Origin: Aerococcaceae bacterium DSM 111022
GTDB lineage: Bacteria; Bacillota; Bacilli; Lactobacillales; Aerococcaceae
Assembly: GCA_015863195.1 (NCBI GenBank)
Contig: JACBXO010000003.1
Span: 124,001-188,000, forward strand
Reading direction: 5' to 3'
Length of the DNA stretch: 64,000 bases
The position numbers and the translations under genes were made by a program. Of this stretch, positions 9,520-18,746 are shown piece by piece; the stretch's first letter is position 1; every line of letters starts with the position of its first letter. A model generated the notes under the pieces. It was not told the DNA's origin. It was given only the letters and a program-made list of their open reading frames with translations, and searched no databases.

Positions 9520-10713
9520 ATGGCAAATATAGTAATATACAATGATATCGCAGAAAAGATTCAATCAGGAGCGCGTTTAATCCGTGTTGCTGATATCGTG
9601 GATGAAGATCAGGTGGCAAATATTTCCGAAGGTGCGATTGTTCAAATTCGTGATCAACAAAATATGTTTGTTGCTAAAGCAATCGTCGTTAAACAAAATA
9701 AAGGCTTCGCTTGGGTATTTACACTAGAAACGTTCGAATATTTTGATGAGGCATTTATTCAAAATGTCATTGAAGTGGCTATTCAAAAGCGTATGGAGCT
9801 GTTTGAAGACGAAGAAACAAATAGCTTCCGTCTGTTTAATGGTGAAGGAGATGGAATTGGTGGTTTAACCATCGATTGGTATAACGGGTTCATCCAAATT
9901 AATTGGTATTCATTTGCGCTATTCAATGAACGGGACACCATTGTAGAGACATTGAAGAAAGTTATTCCACAATTAGCGGGCATTTATGAAACTAAACGTT
10001 ATCAAGTTCCTGAAGATGATTGGAAAATCAAACATACTGAGGGGGCTGCCGCGCCTCAGCCATTAGTGATCAAAGAAAACAATGTTTATTATGCTGTTTA
10101 TTTAGGCGAGGACTGGATGACCGGTATTTTCTTAGATCAGCGTCATGTTCGTGAATTTATCAAAACGCAAGCGGCTGACTTGTCGGTTTTAAATTTATTT
10201 AGTTATACAGGGGCTTTCTCTGTAGCAGCAGCTGTCGGTGGAGCAGCAAAAACAGTCAGTGTGGACGTTGCTAACCGCAGTCTTGATTGGACAAAAGAAA
10301 ACTTTGAATTAAATAATATTTCAACAGACCCAGAAGATCACGAAATTCGAGTGATGGATGTTTTTGATTATGTTGCTTACGCTAAGCGTCATGAATTACA
10401 GTTTGATATGTTAGTTTGTGATCCGCCAAGTTTTGCTCGTACGAAAAAATATCAATTTAGTGCGGAGAAAAATTATAAAGATCTAGCGGTTGATTTATTT
10501 GATATTACAGCGCCCGGAGGCATGACTATTTTATCAACTAATCATAGTGGATATGATTTAAACGATTTTCGTGATGATATGATCAGTGCTTCAAAAGAGA
10601 TAAGTGATGAGATTTATTTAATTCAACAATTTGAATTACCGTCCGAGGATTTCAAGACAACGATTGATACAGAAAGTAATTATTTAAAAGTATTGGTTTT
10701 TTACCGTGGATAG
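9520..10713 (+). CDS. Class I SAM-dependent rRNA methyltransferase, RlmI-like
   Basis: 397-residue protein with an N-terminal PUA-like RNA-binding domain (about 1-75), a linker domain, and a Rossmann methyltransferase domain. Motif I is LNLFSYTGAFSVAA and motif IV is CDPPSFARTKK, as in the RlmI/YwbD family, which methylates cytosine in 23S rRNA. Its exact target in this organism is not shown by sequence. It is the first gene after the divergent tetR and only 12 bases before the ABC ATPase, so it probably shares its transcript and TetR control, an uncommon pairing. Confidence 0.88.
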   Translation: MANIVIYNDIAEKIQSGARLIRVADIVDEDQVANISEGAIVQIRDQQNMFVAKAIVVKQNKGFAWVFTLETFEYFDEAFIQNVIEVAIQKRMELFEDEETNSFRLFNGEGDGIGGLTIDWYNGFIQINWYSFALFNERDTIVETLKKVIPQLAGIYETKRYQVPEDDWKIKHTEGAAAPQPLVIKENNVYYAVYLGEDWMTGIFLDQRHVREFIKTQAADLSVLNLFSYTGAFSVAAAVGGAAKTVSVDVANRSLDWTKENFELNNISTDPEDHEIRVMDVFDYVAYAKRHELQFDMLVCDPPSFARTKKYQFSAEKNYKDLAVDLFDITAPGGMTILSTNHSGYDLNDFRDDMISASKEISDEIYLIQQFELPSEDFKTTIDTESNYLKVLVFYRG

Positions 10714-10725
10714 TAGGAGGATTGT

Positions 10726-11427
10726 ATGAGTTATATTGAATTAAATAATGTAACCAAAGAATACAAAAATGGTGAAACAATAACAAAAGCAAATGATAAT
10801 GTCACGTTTCAAATTGAGCAGGGAGAATTTGCGGTTATCTTAGGACCTTCAGGTGCTGGTAAATCGACCACCTTAAATATTTTAGGCGGTATGGATGCAC
10901 CCACGAGTGGCGAAGTGATTGTAAATGGGGAAGATATTGCACGATTTAATTCAAAAGAATTGACGACTTTTCGTCGTAATAATATTGGTTTTGTTTTCCA
11001 AAATTACAATTTAATTCCCAATCTAACTGCGAAAGAAAATGTTGATTTATCGATTCAAATTTCAGGAAGTTCGTATGATGCGATGGATGTTTTAGAATTA
11101 TGTGGCCTGGATCACCGTGCTGATAATTTTCCTGCTCAGTTATCGGGTGGGGAACAGCAACGGGTTTCTATTGCGCGTGCCATTGCGAGCGAGCCCGCTC
11201 TTTTATTAGCAGATGAACCGACAGGGGCTTTAGATAATGAGACAGGGATTCAAATCTTAAAACTATTAAAGAAAACGTGTGAAGACTTAGGTACTACAGT
11301 GGTTGTTATTACGCATAATAAAGTCATTAGCCAAATGGGTGACCGTGTTATTAATATTCGTAATGGTCAAGTGGCTGAAGAACAAATAAACAATAATCCT
11401 GTAGAAGTAGATGAGATAATTTGGTAG
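10726..11427 (+). CDS. ABC transporter ATP-binding protein, LolD/MacB type
   Basis: 233-residue ATPase with Walker [11 protein letters not shown] loop [10 protein letters not shown], signature LSGGEQQR, Walker [13 protein letters not shown] and the H loop VVITHN. This subfamily partners FtsX-like permeases in export or mechanotransmission rather than import. It lies 19 bases before such a permease, and both follow the methyltransferase gene. SD AGGAGG precedes ATG 10726. Confidence 0.95.
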   Translation: MSYIELNNVTKEYKNGETITKANDNVTFQIEQGEFAVILGPSGAGKSTTLNILGGMDAPTSGEVIVNGEDIARFNSKELTTFRRNNIGFVFQNYNLIPNLTAKENVDLSIQISGSSYDAMDVLELCGLDHRADNFPAQLSGGEQQRVSIARAIASEPALLLADEPTGALDNETGIQILKLLKKTCEDLGTTVVVITHNKVISQMGDRVINIRNGQVAEEQINNNPVEVDEIIW

Positions 11428-11446
11428 TAAGAATAGGAGGGAGCAT

Positions 11447-14400
11447 TTGAAGTCAGCATTATGGAAAGATAATTTGCGTGAAATACGCATGTCCTTTGCT
11501 CGCTTCTTCTCAATTTTCATAATTATTATGTTGGGCGTTTCTTTCTTTATTGGAATTAAAGCGTCAGGACCTTCGAAATTGAAAACAGCGGCGGAGTATT
11601 ACCAGACTACTCAATTACCAGATGGGCAAGTATTAAGTACAATGGGTTTAACGGACCGTGACTTAGAAGTATTAAATGCGGTAGAAGGTGTAGATGCTCA
11701 AGGTATGCAGTCGGTTATTCAAACATTACAGCCAATTGATGAAGGAGCAAAATTCTTAACCTATGATGGTAATGAAGACCATAATATGTATCACATTGTT
11801 GATGGTCGTATGCCAGAAGCGGTGGATGAAATTGTTTTAGATAGTAAATTTCTAGATCAAGATAATTTACAAGGACTTGTTCAAATAGGTGATAAAATTA
11901 CCGTTGATCAAGTTGAAGATTATGACTCAGAGACAGAATATACAAAAGGACTGACCCCCATCCATTTTAAGCAAATGGAATTTGAAGTCGTTGGTTTTGC
12001 CAGTACGCCGATTTATATGGATCGAAGTGACCGAGGGGTTCAAGGGAATTCAGTTTTCGCGGTTGTTTTAGAGGAAGCATTAAGTGGTGACTTTTATTCG
12101 GAGGCTTTTTTCTGGACGGATGCAAGTAGCGAGTACGCAGCTTATACCGAAGAATATGATCAAGCGATGAGTCATTTTATGGATGAAATTGAATCAGCGT
12201 TATCAGATCATCCTCAAATACGTTTAGAGGAAATGAAACTAGCGATATCTGAGGAATTGGCACAGAGTCAAGCCGATTTAACCGATGGTCAAAGAATTAT
12301 TAATGAGACACAAACCGATTTAGATAACGCGCAAACAGAGTTAGATGACGGTTGGACTCAATATTATGAAGGTATTGAAGAATTACAATCGGGATTTGAA
12401 GAATTACAGCAAGGTCAATCTGATTTTGAGGAAGGACTTTCAGCATATCAGTCAGGTTTGGAAGAGATGGAAGCAGCTCGAAGCACACTAGCTGAGCAAG
12501 AATTGGTTTATCAAGATGGCTTAGCAAGTTATAACCAAGGCGTTAGTGACTATGAAAACCAAATTAACCAAGCTTATGATTCATTGCTTACTGGGCAAGC
12601 GGAATTTGATCAAGGTCAGACTCGGTTAAATGAAACTTTAGCGCAACTGCAAGCAGGTCAAAGTGAATTGGATTCAGCCAGAGAACAATTGTTAATTATG
12701 ATCAATGATTTAACGACTGGTGGAACAGGATCAGAAAATGAAATTGATGATTATATATTAGGCCAGCAAGCTGCTGGGTTGCATCAAGAATTAATTCGTT
12801 TATCTGAATTAAGAACAGAGTTAGAAACGAATCAAACTAATTTAGATGAAGAGTATGCTGAGTTAAATGAATCGCTTAGTCAATTAAAAATAGAATATGA
12901 GCGTTTATTAAAAAGCTTAGATATACAGGTTGACACATCAGGTTTGAGTTTAGAAGAAAGTATTACACTCTATGACCAAACATTGATGGATCAAATGGAT
13001 CTTCCACCAATGAGTTTAGAACAATTACAAACGCAATTGGAAGAAGTACAACTTGAACAAGAATCAGTTGAAGCCACTTTAAGTCAATTACAAAATGAAA
13101 AGGCTGAAATTGAATCAGCGCAAGCAACGAATACTCAAAATGCTGAGACATTAGCAACTGCCCAAGGAGAATTAACATCCGTTAATCAATTAGTGATAGA
13201 GGCAGAAAGTGCGATACAAAATTATCAAGTGCAAATTCAAACCACTCAAGCTCAGATTGAGACACTCAGTGCTACTGAAATAACACCAGAAAATGAAGCA
13301 AGTATAATTGAACAAATGAATAACTTAAATGTTACTCTTAATCAATTAAACACTGAATTAGTTAATACTCAAACTAATTTAGACACATTATATGGACGAC
13401 AAGCTGAGTTATCAGAACAAGTAACAACTTTAGAGGCAATAGAACCATTATTTGTGGATGAAGTAAGACTTGCAGAAATTAATCAATCAATTGAAACGAA
13501 TCAAGCAGCTTTAGATGAATTAATTAATCAAGAAGCACAAATTATTCAAGCGATTGAGGATATTCAGACAAATCCATCACCATCAGAACCAGGACCTGAA
13601 ATACCGGAAACTGACTTGACTGAGTTAGAAGAGCAATTAAATACTTTAAGAAAGGCCCAAGAACAACTCGATGCTCAGCAGGAAGAATTAGATGCTGGTT
13701 TTGCTGCATACGGCACAGGTGTAACCCAGCTCGAGACAGCCCGACAAGAATTAGAAGCAGGGCGTCTTGCTTTGGAGGCAGGAGAAGCTGCTGGTTTAGC
13801 AGAACTTGCTGCAGCAGAGGAGCATTTATTAACAGGTCGTCAGGCTTTAGATGATGCCTATCTCCAATTAGCTGAAGGGGAATCCGAATTAGCAGATGCT
13901 CAGTTACAATTATCTGATGCAGAAGGTCAGTTAAATGAAGGGCTAGAAGAGTATCAGTCTGGAACAGACGAAGCTTTTAAAGCATACGCTCAATTAGAAG
14001 TTGGGCAAAGAGAATTAGAGGCTGGTCGTAAAGAATTCCAAGATTCCCTGGATGATCAATTTTATGATTTAAGAAAAGGTTACTATCAAATTCAAGAAGG
14101 ATATCAAAGTCTTGAAGAAATGGAAGAGCCTAATTTAGTTCTAAATGATCGAAATGGATTCTCTGCTTATTCTAGTTTGAAAAGCAATGCAGATCAATTA
14201 ACCGTTATCAGTAATTTTTTCCCTGTTATTTTCTTTTTAGTTGCTATATTAGTAACGTTTACGACAATTAAACGAATGGTATCTGAACAAAGAACTTATA
14301 TGGGAACGATGTTGCAATTGGGTTATACTAATGGTTCAATTATTTCAAAATTCGCCGTTTATGCGGGACTATCAAGTATACTGGGGATTATTTTAGGACT

Positions 14401-15799
14401 GATTTCCGGCTATGCCATTTTCCCGTCGATTATTATTAATGCGTATAACAATATGTATTATCTTGAAAATATTCAGATTGCAACGTCACATTTCTGGAAT
14501 GCAGTTGTTACTGTCATAGCGCTGTTAACAGCATTACTCCCGGCAGTTGTTCAGCCGATGGGGATTTTAAAAACAGCACCGGCGAATTTATTATTACCAG
14601 AGCCACCGCGTTCAGGTAAAAAAGTATTTCTGGAAAGAATTCCGGCGCTTTGGAATTTGTTGAGCTTTAAGAAAAAGATGACCGTTAGAAATTTACTACG
14701 CTATAAAGGTCGAAATTCAATGACATTGATTGGTGTGGCAGGTTGTACGATGTTAATGGTCACTGGATTTGGTATTAGTGATACAGTGACTCAAATGGTT
14801 GAAGTTCAAACATCCCAAATTCAAACATTCGACAATTTTGTATACTTAGCAGAAGATGTGGATACCCAAGAAGTGGCTAGTCAATTAGCAGCAATTGATG
14901 GCGTTGAAACGGCTTATCCAGTGATTCAAGAAACAGTTGAGACGGATTTTTCTGACCGAGACCAATTGGCGATTAATTTAACGGTTCCCTTAGGGGATCA
15001 GGATACATTTAATGATCTTGTCTTTTTGAGAGAACGTGAAAATCCAGACACGCCAGTCGATTTATCTGATGGGCCGGTTATGACTGAACGATTAGCGGAG
15101 CACTATGATACGAGCGCACCAACAAATATCGCAGTGCGTGATTTAGACCATGAGCTATACGAAGTACCAATTGATAGTATTGTTGAAAACTATTTAGGTC
15201 ATTACCTATACTTAACACCAGAAGATTATGAAGCAATTTTTGGTGTCGAAGCAACAACGCCTAATTTAATCTTTATTGAAAATGCTGTAGGAGCTGACTC
15301 AGCTCAAGTGGAAGAAGAATTAAGTGAGTTGGAATCTGTTGCAACGGTAGTGAGTATGGAATATGTAAATCAACAAGCCAATTCTGCAATGTCTAGTTTG
15401 AATTTAATTACATTCGTACTTTTAGTGGCAGCAGCTGGTTTGGCATTTGTTGTTCTTTACAACTTAACAAATATTAATATTGGTGAGCGAATCAAAGAAC
15501 TTTCAACCATAAAAGTACTAGGATTCTACGATAAAGAAGTTAGTTTCTATATCTATGATGAAATTTTAATTTTAACTATTTTGGGTGGCCTCTTAGGACT
15601 AGGATTAGGGACTGTATTAACACAAGTTATTATGAAAACAATGCAAACACCTGATTTCTTATTCCATCCTATTATTCAAATGGATGGCTATATTTGGTCC
15701 TTTGTATTAACCATCGTCTTTTCAGCAGTAGTTATGATTGTCATGCATTACAAATTAAAACGTATTGATGTAGTTGAAGCGATGAAAGCTGTAGAATAG
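11447..15799 (+). CDS. FtsX-like ABC permease with very long extracellular coiled coil
   Basis: 1450-residue permease starting at TTG 11447 (SD AGGAGGGAG). TM1 is at about 17-38. An extracellular part follows, first a MacB-like periplasmic segment (about 40-260), then about 630 residues (265-900) of glutamine/glutamate-rich coiled coil with recurring EL..G...L..G steps. TM2-4 are at about 918-1030, a second half with TM5 near 1085 and a second periplasmic core lead to the final three TMs (about 1305-1445). This is the duplicated FtsX architecture enlarged by the coiled coil, which recalls YhgE/Pip proteins. The substrate is unknown; peptides, lipids or cell-wall signalling are options. The coiled coil is long enough to reach well into the cell wall. 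Confidence 0.9.
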   Translation: MKSALWKDNLREIRMSFARFFSIFIIIMLGVSFFIGIKASGPSKLKTAAEYYQTTQLPDGQVLSTMGLTDRDLEVLNAVEGVDAQGMQSVIQTLQPIDEGAKFLTYDGNEDHNMYHIVDGRMPEAVDEIVLDSKFLDQDNLQGLVQIGDKITVDQVEDYDSETEYTKGLTPIHFKQMEFEVVGFASTPIYMDRSDRGVQGNSVFAVVLEEALSGDFYSEAFFWTDASSEYAAYTEEYDQAMSHFMDEIESALSDHPQIRLEEMKLAISEELAQSQADLTDGQRIINETQTDLDNAQTELDDGWTQYYEGIEELQSGFEELQQGQSDFEEGLSAYQSGLEEMEAARSTLAEQELVYQDGLASYNQGVSDYENQINQAYDSLLTGQAEFDQGQTRLNETLAQLQAGQSELDSAREQLLIMINDLTTGGTGSENEIDDYILGQQAAGLHQELIRLSELRTELETNQTNLDEEYAELNESLSQLKIEYERLLKSLDIQVDTSGLSLEESITLYDQTLMDQMDLPPMSLEQLQTQLEEVQLEQESVEATLSQLQNEKAEIESAQATNTQNAETLATAQGELTSVNQLVIEAESAIQNYQVQIQTTQAQIETLSATEITPENEASIIEQMNNLNVTLNQLNTELVNTQTNLDTLYGRQAELSEQVTTLEAIEPLFVDEVRLAEINQSIETNQAALDELINQEAQIIQAIEDIQTNPSPSEPGPEIPETDLTELEEQLNTLRKAQEQLDAQQEELDAGFAAYGTGVTQLETARQELEAGRLALEAGEAAGLAELAAAEEHLLTGRQALDDAYLQLAEGESELADAQLQLSDAEGQLNEGLEEYQSGTDEAFKAYAQLEVGQRELEAGRKEFQDSLDDQFYDLRKGYYQIQEGYQSLEEMEEPNLVLNDRNGFSAYSSLKSNADQLTVISNFFPVIFFLVAILVTFTTIKRMVSEQRTYMGTMLQLGYTNGSIISKFAVYAGLSSILGIILGLISGYAIFPSIIINAYNNMYYLENIQIATSHFWNAVVTVIALLTALLPAVVQPMGILKTAPANLLLPEPPRSGKKVFLERIPALWNLLSFKKKMTVRNLLRYKGRNSMTLIGVAGCTMLMVTGFGISDTVTQMVEVQTSQIQTFDNFVYLAEDVDTQEVASQLAAIDGVETAYPVIQETVETDFSDRDQLAINLTVPLGDQDTFNDLVFLRERENPDTPVDLSDGPVMTERLAEHYDTSAPTNIAVRDLDHELYEVPIDSIVENYLGHYLYLTPEDYEAIFGVEATTPNLIFIENAVGADSAQVEEELSELESVATVVSMEYVNQQANSAMSSLNLITFVLLVAAAGLAFVVLYNLTNINIGERIKELSTIKVLGFYDKEVSFYIYDEILILTILGGLLGLGLGTVLTQVIMKTMQTPDFLFHPIIQMDGYIWSFVLTIVFSAVVMIVMHYKLKRIDVVEAMKAVE

Positions 15800-15805
15800 A
15801 AAATA

Positions 15806-15847
15806 AGCCGAATGATTACCAATTAAGGTAACACTCGGCTTTTTTTA
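15806..15847 (+). terminator. Terminator of the methyltransferase-ABC operon
   Basis: AGCCGA (15806-15811) with CGGCT (15836-15840) and inner TTACC/GGTAA form a long stem, followed by seven T. Confidence 0.85.
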
Positions 15848-16001
15848 TATGCCTTGTGGAACTGCAAGGATTATATATGTTGAATGAGTCTAAAAAATGC
15901 TTTGAATAACAATATAAATATTTTTTCAATATTTGGCTATTAAAGATACTTTTATTGGGATGAACACTTTTTTACAAAATATTATCAAAGCCTGTATTCA
16001 A

Positions 16002-16031
16002 ATGACAAGTAAGTAGAAAATATGCTACAAT
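16002..16031 (+). promoter_or_regulatory. Promoter of the zinc-ribbon protein gene
   Basis: ATGACA (16002-16007), an 18-base spacer and TACAAT (16026-16031) preceded by TGC (extended -10). It lies 37 bases before the start codon. Confidence 0.6.
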
Positions 16032-16067
16032 AATTAAGAGTATTCATTAATAAATGGAGGTAGAGCA

Positions 16068-18020
16068 ATGGAATGTCCAAATTGTGGTAGAACAGTTCGT
16101 AGTAAGACGCAATGTGCCCACTGTGGTTATGTTTTCGGAAGTGGCGATGCAAAACAAGCAAAAAATGCTCAATCTAATGACGGTGTTAAACCAGTAACAT
16201 CAGAACCAGAAGTTAAAGCAGAAAAGCGTGAAGAGTTAGAATTTGAAGATGTTAGTGTAAATAGTCAACCAGATAGTAGAACAGATTTTACAGAAAATTT
16301 TGATGATATTTATGTTTATGAAGAAGAAAAAGAACGTGGCGGGTGTGGCCGTGTTATTGGTTTTATCGTGAAATTGATTTTAGCCGTAGTGCTTGTGTTC
16401 TTATTATTCTTATATGGTCCTCAAATTTACGATACAGTCATAAACTATATTAATGGCGATGACCAAACGGAACAAACAGAAGAAGCGGTATCCGAAGCAA
16501 CTTCTGAAGCTGACCCAACTGAAGGGGATGCATCTTCTGAAGAAGAATCAGCAACTGAAGAGTCTACTGATGAAGAAGTAGCAGGTGCAAATTGGTCATT
16601 TGAAACAAATATGGATGAATATCCAATTGTAACTGTAACAATGACTCCGGATGAAGGAGCAGAAGTTGGTTCAATCGATAATGAAACATTTAGTTTTGAA
16701 TTAAATAATGGTAATGCATCATCACAAGAAATTACAGATTATTCACTAACAACTGAAGGAGGCAACCTTGTTTTAAGTTTCAGTGATCCAGCATTAAATG
16801 TAGTTGCTGCAGAACCTCAAGAACAAGAACTAACAATTACATCAGAAGCATTAAATGTTTCTGAAACAGTTACTTATGAAATTCCTTCAAGTGGTTTAGA
16901 GCAGGATCTTGTAGATACATATAATTCAATTATCAATGACTCATTTACAAATGGTGAAGAAGTAACAGCATTCATCGGATCTAATGAGAATGATACTTCA
17001 GCATTTACTTATGACAATCAAACTAAAGATGCCGGCAACTTAATTAGTTGGTTCGTTATTGAGCGTGTGTACCAAGCAATTGAAGATTCAGAATTAGCAA
17101 TTGAAGATACAGTAGCATTAAATTCAGCCTTAGTTGCCCAAGGAGATACGGCACCTTTAAGTGAAGCTACGGAAGAAGATGAATATACAATCGGTGATTT
17201 ATTAGATTTAGTTATTCAAGAACAAGATTTAACAGCTGTGAATCATTTAATTCAAGAAGTAGGTGGACCAAATGAATTCAACGTTTGGTTAAATGAAAAT
17301 AGTTATTTCTCTACACGAGTGAATAATTTACTTTCAATTTCTGAAACAGGTGAAGTAGCTGGAGCATTAACAAATGTACAAGACTTAGGTCAATTATTAA
17401 CTAAATTAAGTAATGATGAATTAGTATCAGAAGATGCAAGTACTGATATTAAAGAACGATTATTACAATCACCTTTCACGGCAAAATACCCAGAAAGTGG
17501 TATTGAAGAGGTAGTCAGCCGTTATGAAATTGCATCAACTGATGATAACGCAGAACAACAATATTATTCTGCTATTTTAGAAACAGAAGAAACGGACTAT
17601 ATCGTTATTATGATGGTATCTAACTTTGACGATATTGAAGGAACAGTATCTACAATGAGTTCAGTAGTGAATGACTCAATGAGTTATGCTATTACAGGCG
17701 AAGTTTCTGAGGAAGAGGAAGAAGTATCATCTGAAGAAGAGACTGAGGAAGCGTCAGAAGAATCTGTCGTCGCTGAAGAACCGGTAGAATCATATGTTGC
17801 TGAAGAGCCAGTTCAATATGACTCAACCGACTATAATTATCAAGAACCTGTTGAACAATATACACCTGAAAATTCAGGATACTATGATCAATATGTTCCA
17901 AGTGAAGGAACATACATCAATTTACCTGACCGAAGTATTGTCAACGAAAACGGCGAGCGAGTTGAACCAACGTGGTTCTATGACGAAGCAACAGAAACAT
18001 ACCGTTATACATTTGAATAA
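16068..18020 (+). CDS. Zinc-ribbon membrane protein with degenerate class A beta-lactamase fold
   Basis: 650 residues. An N-terminal zinc ribbon (C3, C6, C16, C19) is followed by an acidic linker, one membrane helix (about 95-119), a Ser/Glu-rich linker (about 128-170), a small beta domain (about 172-275), and a domain (about 280-545) with the order of motifs of class A beta-lactamase/PBP-like serine hydrolases: NLISWFVIERV aligns with SxxK, QDLTAVNHLIQEVGGPNEFN with the SDN loop and following helix. The catalytic Ser and Lys are replaced (N324, S327) and SDN reads Q386-D387-L388, so the fold looks inactive. The acidic tail (about 548-605) gives way to a Tyr-rich end. It is probably an extracellular binding or regulatory protein. 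The fold assignment is by eye. Confidence 0.7.
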   Translation: MECPNCGRTVRSKTQCAHCGYVFGSGDAKQAKNAQSNDGVKPVTSEPEVKAEKREELEFEDVSVNSQPDSRTDFTENFDDIYVYEEEKERGGCGRVIGFIVKLILAVVLVFLLFLYGPQIYDTVINYINGDDQTEQTEEAVSEATSEADPTEGDASSEEESATEESTDEEVAGANWSFETNMDEYPIVTVTMTPDEGAEVGSIDNETFSFELNNGNASSQEITDYSLTTEGGNLVLSFSDPALNVVAAEPQEQELTITSEALNVSETVTYEIPSSGLEQDLVDTYNSIINDSFTNGEEVTAFIGSNENDTSAFTYDNQTKDAGNLISWFVIERVYQAIEDSELAIEDTVALNSALVAQGDTAPLSEATEEDEYTIGDLLDLVIQEQDLTAVNHLIQEVGGPNEFNVWLNENSYFSTRVNNLLSISETGEVAGALTNVQDLGQLLTKLSNDELVSEDASTDIKERLLQSPFTAKYPESGIEEVVSRYEIASTDDNAEQQYYSAILETEETDYIVIMMVSNFDDIEGTVSTMSSVVNDSMSYAITGEVSEEEEEVSSEEETEEASEESVVAEEPVESYVAEEPVQYDSTDYNYQEPVEQYTPENSGYYDQYVPSEGTYINLPDRSIVNENGERVEPTWFYDEATETYRYTFE

Positions 18021-18027
18021 CACGACC

Positions 18028-18058
18028 AAACTGCTTGGATTTTCCAAGCAGTTTTTTT
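18028..18058 (+). terminator. Terminator after the zinc-ribbon protein gene
   Basis: AAACTGCTTGG (18028-18038) pairs perfectly with CCAAGCAGTTT (18044-18054) and ends in seven T. Confidence 0.9.
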
Positions 18059-18125
18059 CGGTCTTAAGGCTGAAAAAGAATTTTAGTTAATCGTTTATAC
18101 TATTACTATAATCTAGCTATATCCA

Positions 18126-18172
18126 TTGACAGTACACGTAAAAAGTGTATAATTTAATTATGAATACACGTA
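18126..18172 (+). promoter_or_regulatory. Promoter with flanking direct repeats, likely autoregulated
   Basis: TTGACA (18126-18131), 16 bases, TATAAT (18148-18153). The 8-base word TACACGTA occurs at 18133-18140 (in the spacer) and again at 18165-18172 (just after the transcription start), 32 bases or about three helical turns apart. GTGTA (18145-18149) inverts the first copy. The layout suits a repressor, most simply the HTH-like protein encoded next. Confidence 0.6.
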
Positions 18173-18193
18173 TTAAGTTAATGGAGAGATATT

Positions 18194-18727
18194 ATGAAAT
18201 CAGCATTAGTAGAGTTAGTTGTCGCTGCGATCAAAGCTAAGTATGTTAGCGAAAAAGCCTTTTATAGTGAACAATTAGGCATCACGCCACAAAGCTGGGA
18301 TCGTTGGAAAAAAGGTGAACAAGGCCTAAAATACGAGAATATGCAAATCATCTCAACGTTATTTACTGATTATGAATGGATGTTAGTCCAAAAAGTAACG
18401 CGCCGCCGTGAAGTGATAGGAGATATTTCGACGAGTGCAGTTGCTGAGTATAATTACTTAAAATACCAAATAGCTAAAACATGGATTAATCATGGTATGG
18501 CTCGTATGGAATGGCAAAAAAACCATGCAAATGAGCCAGGAAGTAATCGCCGTTCAAATACAGTTGTGTTAAGATTAATTACTGACTATAATATTTGGGG
18601 ATACAGTGATATTATAGAAATGCGCCTACCAGGTGTGATTCAACAACAAATTGGTCATGATGAACGTAAGTTATTAGATTGGGTAAGTGACCAATCTGAT
18701 CAAATTAAACAAGACCAACAACAATAA
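18194..18727 (+). CDS. Small HTH-like protein of unknown function
   Basis: 177-residue soluble protein that I do not recognise as a named family. Residues about 18-50 (EKAFYSEQLGITPQSWDRW) read like a Cro/CI-type helix-turn-helix, with the W-x-x-W-K-K-G pattern expected at the recognition helix and loop. The rest is helical, Trp/Tyr-rich and without membrane segments. SD GGAGAG precedes ATG 18194. The strong promoter carrying duplicated TACACGTA suggests the protein binds there. It sits 19 bases before the glucosaminidase gene, so the two are probably co-transcribed. Confidence 0.7.
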   Translation: MKSALVELVVAAIKAKYVSEKAFYSEQLGITPQSWDRWKKGEQGLKYENMQIISTLFTDYEWMLVQKVTRRREVIGDISTSAVAEYNYLKYQIAKTWINHGMARMEWQKNHANEPGSNRRSNTVVLRLITDYNIWGYSDIIEMRLPGVIQQQIGHDERKLLDWVSDQSDQIKQDQQQ

Positions 18728-18746
18728 CTAAATTAGAGTGGGGTTT

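Noticed and set aside
12300-13178. Minus-strand open frames inside the coiled-coil permease
   Set aside because: They are shadows of the repetitive Gln/Leu/Glu-rich coding strand, without ribosome sites.
16068-18020. Active beta-lactamase or penicillin-binding protein
   Set aside because: The Ser and Lys of SxxK and the SDN loop are replaced.
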